Assembly: GCA_021789395.1 (NCBI GenBank)
Contig: JAJYJP010000006.1
Coordinates: 1 to 24,624, forward strand
Direction of reading: 5' to 3'
Length of the DNA stretch: 24,624 bases
Origin: a bacterium
Lineage (GTDB): Bacteria > Patescibacteriota > Minisyncoccia > Moranbacterales > UBA2206
A program made the translations under genes and the position numbers. Below, in pieces: positions 14,823 through 22,501 of the stretch (the first letter of the stretch is position 1; each line of letters begins with the position of its first letter). The notes beneath the pieces were generated by a model that was not told where the DNA came from, made no database searches, and saw only the letters and a list, made by a program, of their open reading frames with translations.

Positions 14823-17768
14823 TTATTCAAGCCTGAAAGAAAAATCTTCCCTTGTTCTCGTTAAATTTGGACTATAATACGGATCATTGTCAATATATTT
14901 TTTCCACCTTTCATCCATATATTTTCTTTCTGAAATAACCCTGGCATATTTTTCAGGATTTTTAAATTTCAATTCATCTTCGTTGTCACTGCCCCGACTC
15001 AAAGATTCATAGTGATATAGTTCAGCATAGGGAGTGTAGACGACACTGTCTCCATTTTCAACAATTCTCAAACAAAGATCAACATCATTATACGCAACCG
15101 GAAGGTTTTTTTCATCAAAGCCCCCGATTTTTTCAAATAATTCTTTTTTAGTTAGTAAACATGCCCCTGTCACGGCGCAATAATTTCTTATTGAAGCAAC
15201 TAATCCAAAATTGCCAGGAGTATCAGATGGGAGATGTTTAAAAGGATGCCCGGCTATTCCCAGCCCCATCACTACTCCGGCATGTTGAATGGTGTTGTTC
15301 GGATAAAATAATTTCGCGCCGACCGCACCCACTTCTTTTCTTTGGATATGTTCAAGCATATTGCAAAGCCAGCTATCGGAAATAACTTCCATATCATTGT
15401 TCAAAAACAAGATAAATTCTCCTGCGTTTTTAACGGCAAAATTATTGATGGCTGAAAAATTAAACGGCTTGTCGTAATTTAAAATTTTGATATTCTTTCT
15501 CGTTTTGATTTTATCAAGATATTCAAAAGTATTTTTTTCTTCGCTTTGGTTGTTGACTAAAATTATTTCGTAATTCTTATAAATGGTTTTTCGGATAATA
15601 CTATCAACGCATCTCTCCAAAATTTCTGCTTGATCCTTGAAAGGAATGATTATAGAAACTTTGGGATTGCCGATTATTTCCCTTTTTATTCGGTACAACC
15701 CCGGAGCGACCCCGTCCAAAACTTTTCCCTTGATGTTGTTTCTTTCCAAATATTCCGCCAAAGCCTTTTTAGCCGCATCGTTGGCATAATTTTTGTAATC
15801 GAATTTGTCTGCGGTCGATCCGGGAATTTTCCGCCAGTGGTAAAGTACTTTCGGTATGTGAAAGATTCTCTCCGGTTTTGTTTTTTCGATGAATCGCAGG
15901 ATTAAATCGTAATCTTGAGAACCCTCATAGCTTTTTCGAAAACCTCCAATCTCGTCAATGATTTTTTTGCGATAAACGCCCAGATGGCAGATATAATTCA
16001 TTGACAAAAATAGATCCAGTGACCAATTCGGCTTGAAAAACGGATCAGATCTTGTCCCGTCCATTTCTAATTTATCCTCATCGCTATAAATCAAATTCGC
16101 TTCCGGATGATTATTTAAAACTTTCACGTTTTCATACAAAGCATTTGGAGAAAGCTCATCATCATTGTCCAGCAGGGCAATAAACTCTCCGGTTGCCAAT
16201 TTTAGAGCTTCATTGGAAGCGCCGGAAATGTGTTGGTTTTCTTTTCCGAAAGAAATTTTTATGCGTTTGTCTGCTTTTCCCCATTTTTTCAAACAGTCGA
16301 TAGTTCCTTTTTTTGTAGAGGCATCATCATGCAAGCACAACTCCCAATTTTCATAAAATTGGTTTTTGACCGATTCAATACATTTGTCCAGCCATTTCGG
16401 ATCCACATTATAGACTGGAGTGATTATAGAAATTTTTGGCTTATATGCAAATTCTTCGATTTCTTTTTTTATTGCATCGATGTCATGATTTTCATTTTTT
16501 TGAATCCATCTTTGATAGTCGCTTAACATAACCATCTCGCGTTGAAAATATTCCCGTCCGTGCAGAATATATCCGAGCAAATATTTGATAAATACAAAAA
16601 TACCATCTCGCTTCAAAACACCCATAGATTTTTTGAATATTTCAACAAAATAGGAAAATTTTAATCCTTTCAGTTTTACATAACGATTGCGCAATTTCCA
16701 AAACTTCGAGGAAGTGATGAAATTTATCTCTCTGTCTCTTTGTTGAATTATATTACTAAAATCCAAAAGCTCTTGATCTTTTTGCTGAAGCTCTTGAATT
16801 TTTACTTGAATCTCCTGATCTTTTTGCTGAAGCTCTTGGTTTTTGTTTTGAACTTCTTGATCTTTTTGCTGGATTGCCGCGTCTCTTTGTTGAAGCTCAT
16901 GATCTTTTTGCTGGATTGCCGCGTCTCTTTGTTGAAGCTCATGATCTTTTTGCTGGATTGCCGCGTCTCTTTGTTGAAGCTCATGATCTTTTTGCTGGAT
17001 TGCAATTTCTTTTTGCTGAATTATAAATTTTTCATTATCAATCAACAATCTAAGTCTTTGCATTTCTAAAATTTTTTCATCCGTATAGATTTTCGAGTTC
17101 TTTTCTCTGATGCCCCTTATGATTGATTCTGCTTTTTTGTTTGTGTCATCGATCATTGATTTGCCGTGTTTGCGATAATTGAAGAGCGGCTCTTTTATTA
17201 ATTTCCCTTGCCAGCCATGTTCCCCCAAACGAATCAAAAATTCCCAATCTTCATATCCGTTTTTCATATTTTCATCATATCCACCCACCTCTTCCCACGC
17301 TTTTTTTCTAAATAAGTTTGTCGCGACTATATAATTTCCCCAGATCAATTCATAAAAATTATATTCGGGAATTTCCCAAATTCTATTTTCATCTCCGAAG
17401 AATCTGACATACGTATAAACATTTCCCAATTTTTCATCTTTGATGATTTCGTTGTGACATTTTTCCAGCATTGTCGGCTCGATCGTGTCGTCCGCGTCGA
17501 GCGGTAAAATAAATTCTCCGCGAGCAGCTTTTATTCCATTGTTTCTTGCATTAGCCAATCCTCCGTTTTTCTGGTCAATTACGGTTATCTCAGGATAATT
17601 TTTCTTGATCTTTTTTAAGACTTTTAGCGTAGTTTCATCCGTCGATCCGTCATTGACAATAATGATTTCAAAATCACGAAAAGTCTGTTTCAAAACAGAT
17701 TCGACCGCTTCTTCTATATACTTGCCGTAATTATAGCAAGGAATAATAATGCTTACTGATATTTTCAT
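14823..17768 (-). CDS. Triple-domain family 2 glycosyltransferase with a long coiled coil
   Basis: This 981-residue protein carries three GT2 domains. Domain A (1-205): IIIPCYNYG, NDGSTDE 39-45, DADD 91-94, GYEDWEF 171-177. A coiled coil (about 235-350) of 14-residue QQKD/QQRD repeats follows, then SSKFWKLRNRYVK (353-365) and a helical linker. Domain B (444-675): SIITPVYN, DNDD 534-537, QDYDL 618-622. Domain C (702-930): SIIIPFKD, NND 790-792, YNDVDLCLRI 893-902. Such proteins build repeating surface polysaccharide, with the coiled coil perhaps setting spacing or oligomer state. It is the last gene of the minus-strand export/sulfation operon, 11 nt after the sulfotransferase gene. Confidence 0.93.
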   Translation of the reverse strand: MKISVSIIIPCYNYGKYIEEAVESVLKQTFRDFEIIIVNDGSTDETTLKVLKKIKKNYPEITVIDQKNGGLANARNNGIKAARGEFILPLDADDTIEPTMLEKCHNEIIKDEKLGNVYTYVRFFGDENRIWEIPEYNFYELIWGNYIVATNLFRKKAWEEVGGYDENMKNGYEDWEFLIRLGEHGWQGKLIKEPLFNYRKHGKSMIDDTNKKAESIIRGIREKNSKIYTDEKILEMQRLRLLIDNEKFIIQQKEIAIQQKDHELQQRDAAIQQKDHELQQRDAAIQQKDHELQQRDAAIQQKDQEVQNKNQELQQKDQEIQVKIQELQQKDQELLDFSNIIQQRDREINFITSSKFWKLRNRYVKLKGLKFSYFVEIFKKSMGVLKRDGIFVFIKYLLGYILHGREYFQREMVMLSDYQRWIQKNENHDIDAIKKEIEEFAYKPKISIITPVYNVDPKWLDKCIESVKNQFYENWELCLHDDASTKKGTIDCLKKWGKADKRIKISFGKENQHISGASNEALKLATGEFIALLDNDDELSPNALYENVKVLNNHPEANLIYSDEDKLEMDGTRSDPFFKPNWSLDLFLSMNYICHLGVYRKKIIDEIGGFRKSYEGSQDYDLILRFIEKTKPERIFHIPKVLYHWRKIPGSTADKFDYKNYANDAAKKALAEYLERNNIKGKVLDGVAPGLYRIKREIIGNPKVSIIIPFKDQAEILERCVDSIIRKTIYKNYEIILVNNQSEEKNTFEYLDKIKTRKNIKILNYDKPFNFSAINNFAVKNAGEFILFLNNDMEVISDSWLCNMLEHIQRKEVGAVGAKLFYPNNTIQHAGVVMGLGIAGHPFKHLPSDTPGNFGLVASIRNYCAVTGACLLTKKELFEKIGGFDEKNLPVAYNDVDLCLRIVENGDSVVYTPYAELYHYESLSRGSDNEDELKFKNPEKYARVISERKYMDERWKKYIDNDPYYSPNLTRTREDFSFRLE
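16859..17003 (-). repeat. 42-bp tandem repeat encoding coiled-coil heptads
   Basis: Three identical 42-bp units lie at 16859-16900, 16901-16942 and 16943-16984, plus 19 bp of a fourth to 17003. Each encodes 14 residues (two heptads). The multiple of 3 keeps the frame. Perfect identity shows recent expansion, so copy number is likely to vary between strains. Confidence 0.95.
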
Positions 17769-17779
17769 AAATTTAATTT

Positions 17780-18616
17780 CTACAGCTTTTTATTTAATTG
17801 CTCTATATTATCTTCTGTTATTTCTGACAAACCCGCTATTTCTTTTGCATTATCATTGGATATTTCGGAAATTATTGAACTATAATTAAAAAAGTCAAAA
17901 TCTTTTTTAAATTTGGTATACACCAAATCACGCAATTCTTCCGTGTAATATTCGCCTAGCTTGGATTTCGCATCTGTCGCATGTCTTTTTTCAACCGACA
18001 AATATTTACTATGGTCGGGATTTATTTTTTCTAAAATTTTTGAAAAATCTTCATCAAAACTTTCTAACTTTCCTATAAAATTATACTTTATATTATCTTG
18101 AAATGTTTGATAATATTGAATTCTCCAATGAGGATCCATAAAACTAATTGGCTGCACGACAACAGCCTTGACAAATTCATCGAAACTAATTTTCTCATCA
18201 ATTTTCACGGGATCAAAACCCAATTGTGCTAATATTTTCTTTTTTTGCGGCTGACCCCCTCTTATCTTATTGAGATATGAAGAAAGAAGTCGATCATAAG
18301 GATTTCTAACAAAACAAAACTTCAAAAAGTTATCATCTTGTATAAGATTGTTGAAACCATGAACCTGCAATGGAGTCAACAACGGAGAGTAGTTTCTTAT
18401 ATGAATGTCTTCGAATTCCGACATATATAAATTCGGATCAGACAATTCCATTTTCTGCAAAACAGTTTTGATGGAGGAGCAAGCAACTTTAGGAGTTTCA
18501 ACATAAACATATTTGAAACGCAAAGATATGTTTACGGAATAATTAAAATTATCAAATCCGACGTATTTCGTATAATCTTTCACTTCCTCAGTAAATTTTT
18601 CCAAATAGTTGTTCAT
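17780..18616 (-). CDS. PAPS-dependent sulfotransferase (Sulfotransferase_2-like)
   Basis: This 278-residue cytoplasmic enzyme is predicted to transfer sulfate from PAPS to a glycan. FKYVYVETPKVACSSIKTVL (34-53) contains the 5'-phosphosulfate-binding loop (TPKVACSSIK, like TPKxGS/TxL of the family). FCFVRNPYDRLLSSY (100-114) is the 3'-phosphate-binding motif with R104 and a conserved Ser. This pair is diagnostic of carbohydrate sulfotransferases of the HNK-1/chondroitin type. It lies in the same operon as cysC and cysQ, which make PAPS and remove PAP, and next to large glycosyltransferases, so the acceptor is probably the exported glycan. Confidence 0.85.
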   Translation of the reverse strand: MNNYLEKFTEEVKDYTKYVGFDNFNYSVNISLRFKYVYVETPKVACSSIKTVLQKMELSDPNLYMSEFEDIHIRNYSPLLTPLQVHGFNNLIQDDNFLKFCFVRNPYDRLLSSYLNKIRGGQPQKKKILAQLGFDPVKIDEKISFDEFVKAVVVQPISFMDPHWRIQYYQTFQDNIKYNFIGKLESFDEDFSKILEKINPDHSKYLSVEKRHATDAKSKLGEYYTEELRDLVYTKFKKDFDFFNYSSIISEISNDNAKEIAGLSEITEDNIEQLNKKL

Positions 18617-18623
18617 ATTTTTA

Positions 18624-19277
18624 TCATAAATATCTTTTAATGTATTTTTCGATTAATTTCTTGAATTTTTCCGTATCATAATGATGATCGAGCGGATTCT
18701 TTGAATAGTATTCTTCTAATAGGAGTCCGTCCTTACCAAGAACATAGTTGTCAAGATTGAGATATTTAATCGTGTTTCGTTCGCAATATTCTTGAATTAT
18801 TTTGTTAAACTTTATCGTCAAATCGGTTCTTTCTTTTTGGGACGCAGTTATCTCTTTCCGCAAATTTGCCACCTCTCCCCATGTTTGTCCATCTTTGATT
18901 GTTGGCAACGGAGCGCTTATCACAGTCAGTCTTTTTGATTTTATCTTATTCATGAAAGACGAATATGTTTCAACCGTAACTTTCAAACTCTCGTCTGCAG
19001 AAATTCCGTATTTCTTAGCCCTATACCAAATAACAAATCCCGTATCGACTTCTCCGAGCATCATTATGATATGATCATATTTTTCATGTTTTAAAGCATC
19101 ATTAAAAATTTCATAGGCCTTAGTTTTGGAATTTGGATTTTTAAGACCAGATGCCGTCGCTCCGCCGACGCTTTTTACTAAAAATTCATAACTGAATATT
19201 AAATATTTTTTGATTTTCAAATTTTTAAATATGTCTGAGTGCGAATCTCCAAGCACAAGCACTTTCTTTTTAATCAT
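18624..19277 (-). CDS. SGNH/GDSL-like hydrolase-fold protein
   Basis: In this 217-residue protein, VLVLGDSHSD (6-15) gives the block I nucleophile Ser in GDSHS. IIMMLGEVDTGF (68-79) resembles block III, though with GEVD instead of GxND. PLDHHYD (193-199) gives the block V Asp and His. The fold suggests an esterase or acyl/acetyl-transfer role on the glycan, such as O-acetyl removal. The altered block III leaves open a non-enzymatic or different role. It sits between cysQ and the sulfotransferase (26 and 7 nt gaps), implying glycan modification. No signal peptide is seen, so it acts in the cytoplasm. A weak AGAAAG precedes the ATG. Confidence 0.7.
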   Translation of the reverse strand: MIKKKVLVLGDSHSDIFKNLKIKKYLIFSYEFLVKSVGGATASGLKNPNSKTKAYEIFNDALKHEKYDHIIMMLGEVDTGFVIWYRAKKYGISADESLKVTVETYSSFMNKIKSKRLTVISAPLPTIKDGQTWGEVANLRKEITASQKERTDLTIKFNKIIQEYCERNTIKYLNLDNYVLGKDGLLLEEYYSKNPLDHHYDTEKFKKLIEKYIKRYL

Positions 19278-19303
19278 TTCTTTCTAATTTAAACCAATAT
19301 TTT

Positions 19304-20080
19304 CTATATTTTTTCATGCAAACTTCTGTTCGAAGCGACAAAACCATTCAGATGCTTCGGATTGGAATTGTTGTATGTCAAATCACTTCCACTCATATCA
19401 GTGATAATACCACCCGCCTCTTCCAGAATGACTTTTCCGGCGCAAGTATCCCACTCGGAAACCTTGTGGCTGAAGCTGACATAAATTTCCGCTTTGCCTT
19501 CCGCAATCCGGCAAATTTTCAATCCGGCCGATCCCGCTCGCAGTCTGTTTTTTATTCCGGCTCTTTCACAAAATTCCACTTCGCTGTCCAAAAGATGGTT
19601 GCGGCTGAGCAGAATCGTCGCTTCAGAAAATTTATCAATATCCGAGACTTTTATTTTCTTAACTCGCCCTTCATGTTCGACAAACGCTCCTTTGTCTTTT
19701 TCCGCCCAATAACTCCTATCCGTCACCGGTTCATACACCACTCCGAAAATCGGAATTTTGTTTTTCACCAGACCGATCAGCACGGAAAATTCGTCCGTCT
19801 TCTGGATGAAATCATAGGTTCCGTCCAGCGGATCGACTATCCAGACATATTCGGAATCCAATCGGCTTTCATCATCCGCAGATTCTTCACTTAGAATTGG
19901 AAGATTATACTTTTTTAATCCCGCTCTAATTATTTTGTCTGAAATCAAATCGGCTTCCGTTACAGGATTTTTTTCGTCTCCATCCTTATAGTCCAATTTA
20001 TAATCTTTGCCGTAAAATCCCATGATCTTATTTCCAGCTTCTCTGGCTATTTTTTTGACATTTTCAATGTTAATTTCCAT
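19304..20080 (-). CDS. cysQ: 3'(2'),5'-bisphosphate nucleotidase (CysQ)
   Basis: This is an inositol-monophosphatase-fold Mg/Li-sensitive enzyme that hydrolyses PAP (3'-phosphoadenosine 5'-phosphate), the inhibitory product of sulfotransfer. Motifs: PVTEADLISD (metal and helix region), LSEES, the signature WIVDPLDGTYDFI and SEWDTCAGKVILEEAGG. I use ATG at 20080 (258 residues): an upstream in-frame TTG (20104) exists, but GGAG at 20087-20090 lies 6 nt before this ATG and the family start MEINIENVKKIAREAG begins here. The ATG overlaps the cysC end by 11 nt, so the two are translationally coupled. Pairing with CysC and a sulfotransferase supports PAP clearance over inositol phosphatase activity. 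Confidence 0.9.
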   Translation of the reverse strand: MEINIENVKKIAREAGNKIMGFYGKDYKLDYKDGDEKNPVTEADLISDKIIRAGLKKYNLPILSEESADDESRLDSEYVWIVDPLDGTYDFIQKTDEFSVLIGLVKNKIPIFGVVYEPVTDRSYWAEKDKGAFVEHEGRVKKIKVSDIDKFSEATILLSRNHLLDSEVEFCERAGIKNRLRAGSAGLKICRIAEGKAEIYVSFSHKVSEWDTCAGKVILEEAGGIITDMSGSDLTYNNSNPKHLNGFVASNRSLHEKI

Positions 20081-20606
20081 AACGTTCTCCAATGTACTCA
20101 ACAATTTTCTTAAAACTCTTGGCTAATGATTCTTCTTCGGTGTTTACAATGATTTCCGGATTTTTCGGCTCTTCGTACGAATTTTTTATAGATAAATTAT
20201 TTTTTGTTTGTCCGGAAAGTTTTTTCTTGTAAACCCCCCTTGAATCTCTACGCACGCATTCATCAATGCTGCATTTCAGATAAACTTCCACGAATTTATC
20301 ACATATTCCGCGGGCAAACTCTCTCATTTTTCTATACGGAGAGACGAACGCCACAACAACATTTATGCCATTATCAGAAAGCAGTTTGGCAATGTGGGCG
20401 GCGCGACGGATATTTTCATCGCGATCTTTTTTTGAAAAACCAAGGTCGCTATTTATCGTTTGGCGCATAGCGTCCCCATCCAAAATTTGGACGGGCAGAT
20501 TTTTTCTTTGAAAATATTTTTCTAACTTTTTTGAAATCGTAGTTTTACCGCTGCAAGGCATTCCAGTCAGCCAAATGACTATTCCTTTTTTCATTTTATT
20601 ATTCAT
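20070..20606 (-). CDS. cysC: Adenylylsulfate (APS) kinase (CysC)
   Basis: This 178-residue enzyme phosphorylates APS to PAPS with ATP. The Walker A motif GMPCSGKTT (15-23) follows the first strand IVIWLT. LDGDAMRQTINSDLGFSKKDR (about 42-62) carries the DGD-R APS-binding signature, and RDENIRRAAHIAKLL and VVVAFVSPYRKMREFAR match family positions. Length is normal. The ATG at 20606 lies 6 nt after the ABC ATPase gene; an in-frame ATG at 20594 is a second option. No ATP sulfurylase (sat or cysND) is in the window, so the APS source is not shown. With no reductase nearby, a role in sulfation rather than assimilation is inferred. Confidence 0.92.
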   Translation of the reverse strand: MNNKMKKGIVIWLTGMPCSGKTTISKKLEKYFQRKNLPVQILDGDAMRQTINSDLGFSKKDRDENIRRAAHIAKLLSDNGINVVVAFVSPYRKMREFARGICDKFVEVYLKCSIDECVRRDSRGVYKKKLSGQTKNNLSIKNSYEEPKNPEIIVNTEEESLAKSFKKIVEYIGERYGN

Positions 20607-20612
20607 TAAGTT

Positions 20613-21920
20613 TTATTTCCATTCATGCGGAAGTTGCGTAAATCCGGCATGACGACTTTTAGGAATTACTCTGAAATATTTTCCTTCTTCTTTTCCGTTG
20701 AAATAATCATAGACTTTGTTATCTTTAGGATCGCCTTTGAATAAAGTCGATGTGATATAGAAGTCTCCCTTATTGAAAAGATTTTTTCTAAACATTAAGT
20801 CTATTTTATTCAATCCTTTCTGCCAATTTTTCTCAAATTTTTCTAAAAACATATTATTTCCACAAATTAGAACATCGGTTATCTTATCAAATATCCCCAC
20901 CGCTACGAACATATCTTTTTCCACCTCGCCAATCTCGATACTAATCTTAATTATTATGTCTTCGCCGCTCTCAAAAGCGCCGACTTTTTCTCCTTTGCTA
21001 TTGTAAGAGTTTATGTCGACATAATGGTTTTTATTTTTCGGTTTCACTTCTTTCTTGGCTTCTTCTTTCTTAGAATCTTCTTTTTTCATTTCCTCCTTTT
21101 CTTCTTCTTTTTTATTTTCTTCCTTTTCTTCTTCTTTTTCTTTTTTTTCTGGTTCTTTTGCATTAATAACTGTTCCCTCTGCCGCCATCATTATTTTGCT
21201 GTATTCATAAACCGCTTCGTCAGGCTTGGCAATGGTAATAACTTTCCCGCTACTGAGAAGCATTGCTCTATCGCAATATTGTCTGACAGCGTCAACGTCA
21301 TGTGTCACAAGAACAACAGTTTTTCCTTGTTTCTTATATTTCCTGAATTCCATTAAGCATTTCTGTTGAAAATTCACATCCCCCACTGCCAAAACCTCAT
21401 CCATCAAAAGAATTTCACGGTTGGCATGGATCGCTACAGAAAAAGCCAAGCGCACTTGCATTCCGGAAGAATAATTCTTCACTTTCTGATCGATAAATCT
21501 TTCCAGTTCCGAAAAAGCCACGATGTCACCGAATTTTTCATTGATCTGCTTTTCAGTTAGACCAAGAACAGTCGCATTGAGATAGATATTATCCCGTCCG
21601 GAAAGTTCGGGGTTAAAACCGATTCCCAATTCTAGAAACGGAGAAATTAGGCCATCAATATGCACCCTGCCTTTGTCGGCCGTATAAATGCCTGCCAAAA
21701 CCTTGAGCAGTGTCGATTTGCCCGACCCATTGCGGCCAAGGATGCCAAAAAATTCTCCTTTCTTCACCTCAAAGGAAACGTCATTGAGCGCGTTGAATTC
21801 TTCGTATCCGCTCTTGTCAAACATATTCACAAAAGCTCCCCTGACCGAACTGATTTTTTCGTGAGGAATACGGAAAGTCTTGGATACGTTTTGTACTTTG
21901 ATGGCAATATCTTTATTCAT
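20613..21920 (-). CDS. wzt: Polysaccharide ABC exporter ATPase, Wzt/TagH type
   Basis: This 435-residue ATP-binding subunit powers export of lipid-linked polysaccharide across the membrane. Walker A GRNGSGKST is at 62-70, a Wzt/TagH-type ELGIGFNPELSGRDNIYLN segment at 97-115, signature YSSGMQ at 150-155, Walker B ILLMDEVLAVGD at 170-181 and the H-loop His at 207. After the NBD comes a very charged Lys/Glu-rich linker (about 256-297), then a C-terminal beta domain (298-435) like the carbohydrate-binding Wzt_C that recognises the finished chain end. The partner permease (Wzm/TagG) is not in the window. It sits just upstream of cysC, coupling export with the sulfation genes. Confidence 0.9.
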   Translation of the reverse strand: MNKDIAIKVQNVSKTFRIPHEKISSVRGAFVNMFDKSGYEEFNALNDVSFEVKKGEFFGILGRNGSGKSTLLKVLAGIYTADKGRVHIDGLISPFLELGIGFNPELSGRDNIYLNATVLGLTEKQINEKFGDIVAFSELERFIDQKVKNYSSGMQVRLAFSVAIHANREILLMDEVLAVGDVNFQQKCLMEFRKYKKQGKTVVLVTHDVDAVRQYCDRAMLLSSGKVITIAKPDEAVYEYSKIMMAAEGTVINAKEPEKKEKEEEKEENKKEEEKEEMKKEDSKKEEAKKEVKPKNKNHYVDINSYNSKGEKVGAFESGEDIIIKISIEIGEVEKDMFVAVGIFDKITDVLICGNNMFLEKFEKNWQKGLNKIDLMFRKNLFNKGDFYITSTLFKGDPKDNKVYDYFNGKEEGKYFRVIPKSRHAGFTQLPHEWK

Positions 21921-21967
21921 TTATAATTTTGAATTATGAATTTTGAATTTAGATTCAAATTCTAATT
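21921..21967. repeat. AT-rich terminal inverted repeat, left arm
   Basis: The reverse complement of this stretch begins ATTAGAATTTGAATC and continues with repeated TTCAAAATTC words. The right arm at 22326-22375 begins ATTAGAATTTCAAAA and continues the same way. Together they bracket the four-helix-bundle gene almost exactly, starting in its stop codon. Confidence 0.55.
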
Positions 21968-22327
21968 TTTTAATTTTGAAATAATTTTACCAAATATCAA
22001 TGTGAGTTCTTGGGCTTCTTTCCAAAAAATACGCGCATCTTCTTTACTATCAATTACAGCAACGGAAACCATATGCAACCAATGCTTGCTTTCTTGAATT
22101 TCTTTTTTGCAAATATGAATCTTGTTTTTAAAATCTTTTCGTGAACTAGCCCCATTCGCCTCCATATAATTAGCTCCGACACTTGTTGCGCTTCTTATCA
22201 GTTGAGAAATTAGTGGTTTTGTTATTGTGTCTTGCGGCAACTTCCTACAGAATAATATTACATCTTCTCCAAACTTCCCAGTCCTTTTCTCTAAATCATA
22301 TTCTCTTTTATTTTTATTTTCAGTCAT
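21962..22327 (-). CDS. Four-helix-bundle protein (23S rRNA intervening-sequence protein family)
   Basis: This 121-residue helical protein shows the family pattern: YDLEKRTGKFGEDVILFCRKLP, QLIRSATSVGANYMEANGA (about 42-60), KIHICKKEIQESKHWLHMV, and a last helix ending in ISKLKN. Members were first found as ORFs inside 23S rRNA intervening sequences but also occur alone in many genomes; their biochemical role is not known and they form a pentameric bundle. Here the gene is bounded by inverted AT-rich repeats and lies between a strong promoter and the ABC/sulfation operon, as if inserted. It could be the operon's first gene or a passenger. Confidence 0.85.
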   Translation of the reverse strand: MTENKNKREYDLEKRTGKFGEDVILFCRKLPQDTITKPLISQLIRSATSVGANYMEANGASSRKDFKNKIHICKKEIQESKHWLHMVSVAVIDSKEDARIFWKEAQELTLIFGKIISKLKN

Positions 22328-22375
22328 TAGAATTTCAAAATTGGTTCAAAATTCAAAATTGGAAATTCAAAATTT
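22326..22375. repeat. AT-rich terminal inverted repeat, right arm
   Basis: It contains ATTAGAATTTC at 22326-22336 and three TTCAAAATT-type words. It is the inverted partner of 21921-21967. ATTAGAATTTCAAA also recurs in the same orientation at 24405-24418, after the SpoIID-type gene. Confidence 0.55.
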
Positions 22376-22397
22376 GAGGAATCTTCCTACTTTTCCC

Positions 22398-22425
22398 ATT
22401 ATACCCTACTTTCGCCATTTTTCAA
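22398..22425 (-). promoter_or_regulatory. Promoter of the minus-strand export/sulfation operon
   Basis: On the minus strand, TTGAAA (22420-22425) and a perfect TATAAT (22398-22403) have a 16-bp spacer. The start is near 22391, giving a leader of about 64 nt to the four-helix-bundle ATG. The leader opens with a small palindrome AGGAA-TC-TTCCT (22377-22388). It should drive genes down to 14823. Confidence 0.7.
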
Positions 22426-22438
22426 TCTCAAACCTGGT

Positions 22439-22467
22439 TTGTTCAAAAATACTCAAAGTGTTATAAT
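22439..22467 (+). promoter_or_regulatory. Promoter of the SpoIID-type gene
   Basis: TTGTTC (22439-22444) and a perfect TATAAT (22462-22467) have the ideal 17-bp spacer. The two divergent -35 boxes are 13 bp apart. The TTG of this -35 box is also an in-frame start candidate, but it would precede the transcript start. Confidence 0.75.
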
Positions 22468-22501
22468 ATTTAGGAAAAATTACTTTCTTCAAAACAAAAT
22501 C

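Noticed and set aside
16859..17003. CRISPR array
   Set aside because: The repeats are contiguous with no unique spacers and encode in-frame heptads.
16740..17069. 109-residue Leu-rich plus-strand ORF resembling a membrane protein
   Set aside because: It is the antisense of the 42-bp coiled-coil repeats; Lys/Gln codons read backwards give Leu/Phe.
20081..20104. Upstream TTG start for cysQ
   Set aside because: The ATG at 20080 has a GGAG at good spacing and matches the family N-terminus; the extra 8 residues do not.
21024..21356. 110-residue Phe-rich plus-strand ORF
   Set aside because: It is the antisense of the Lys/Glu linker of the ABC ATPase gene.
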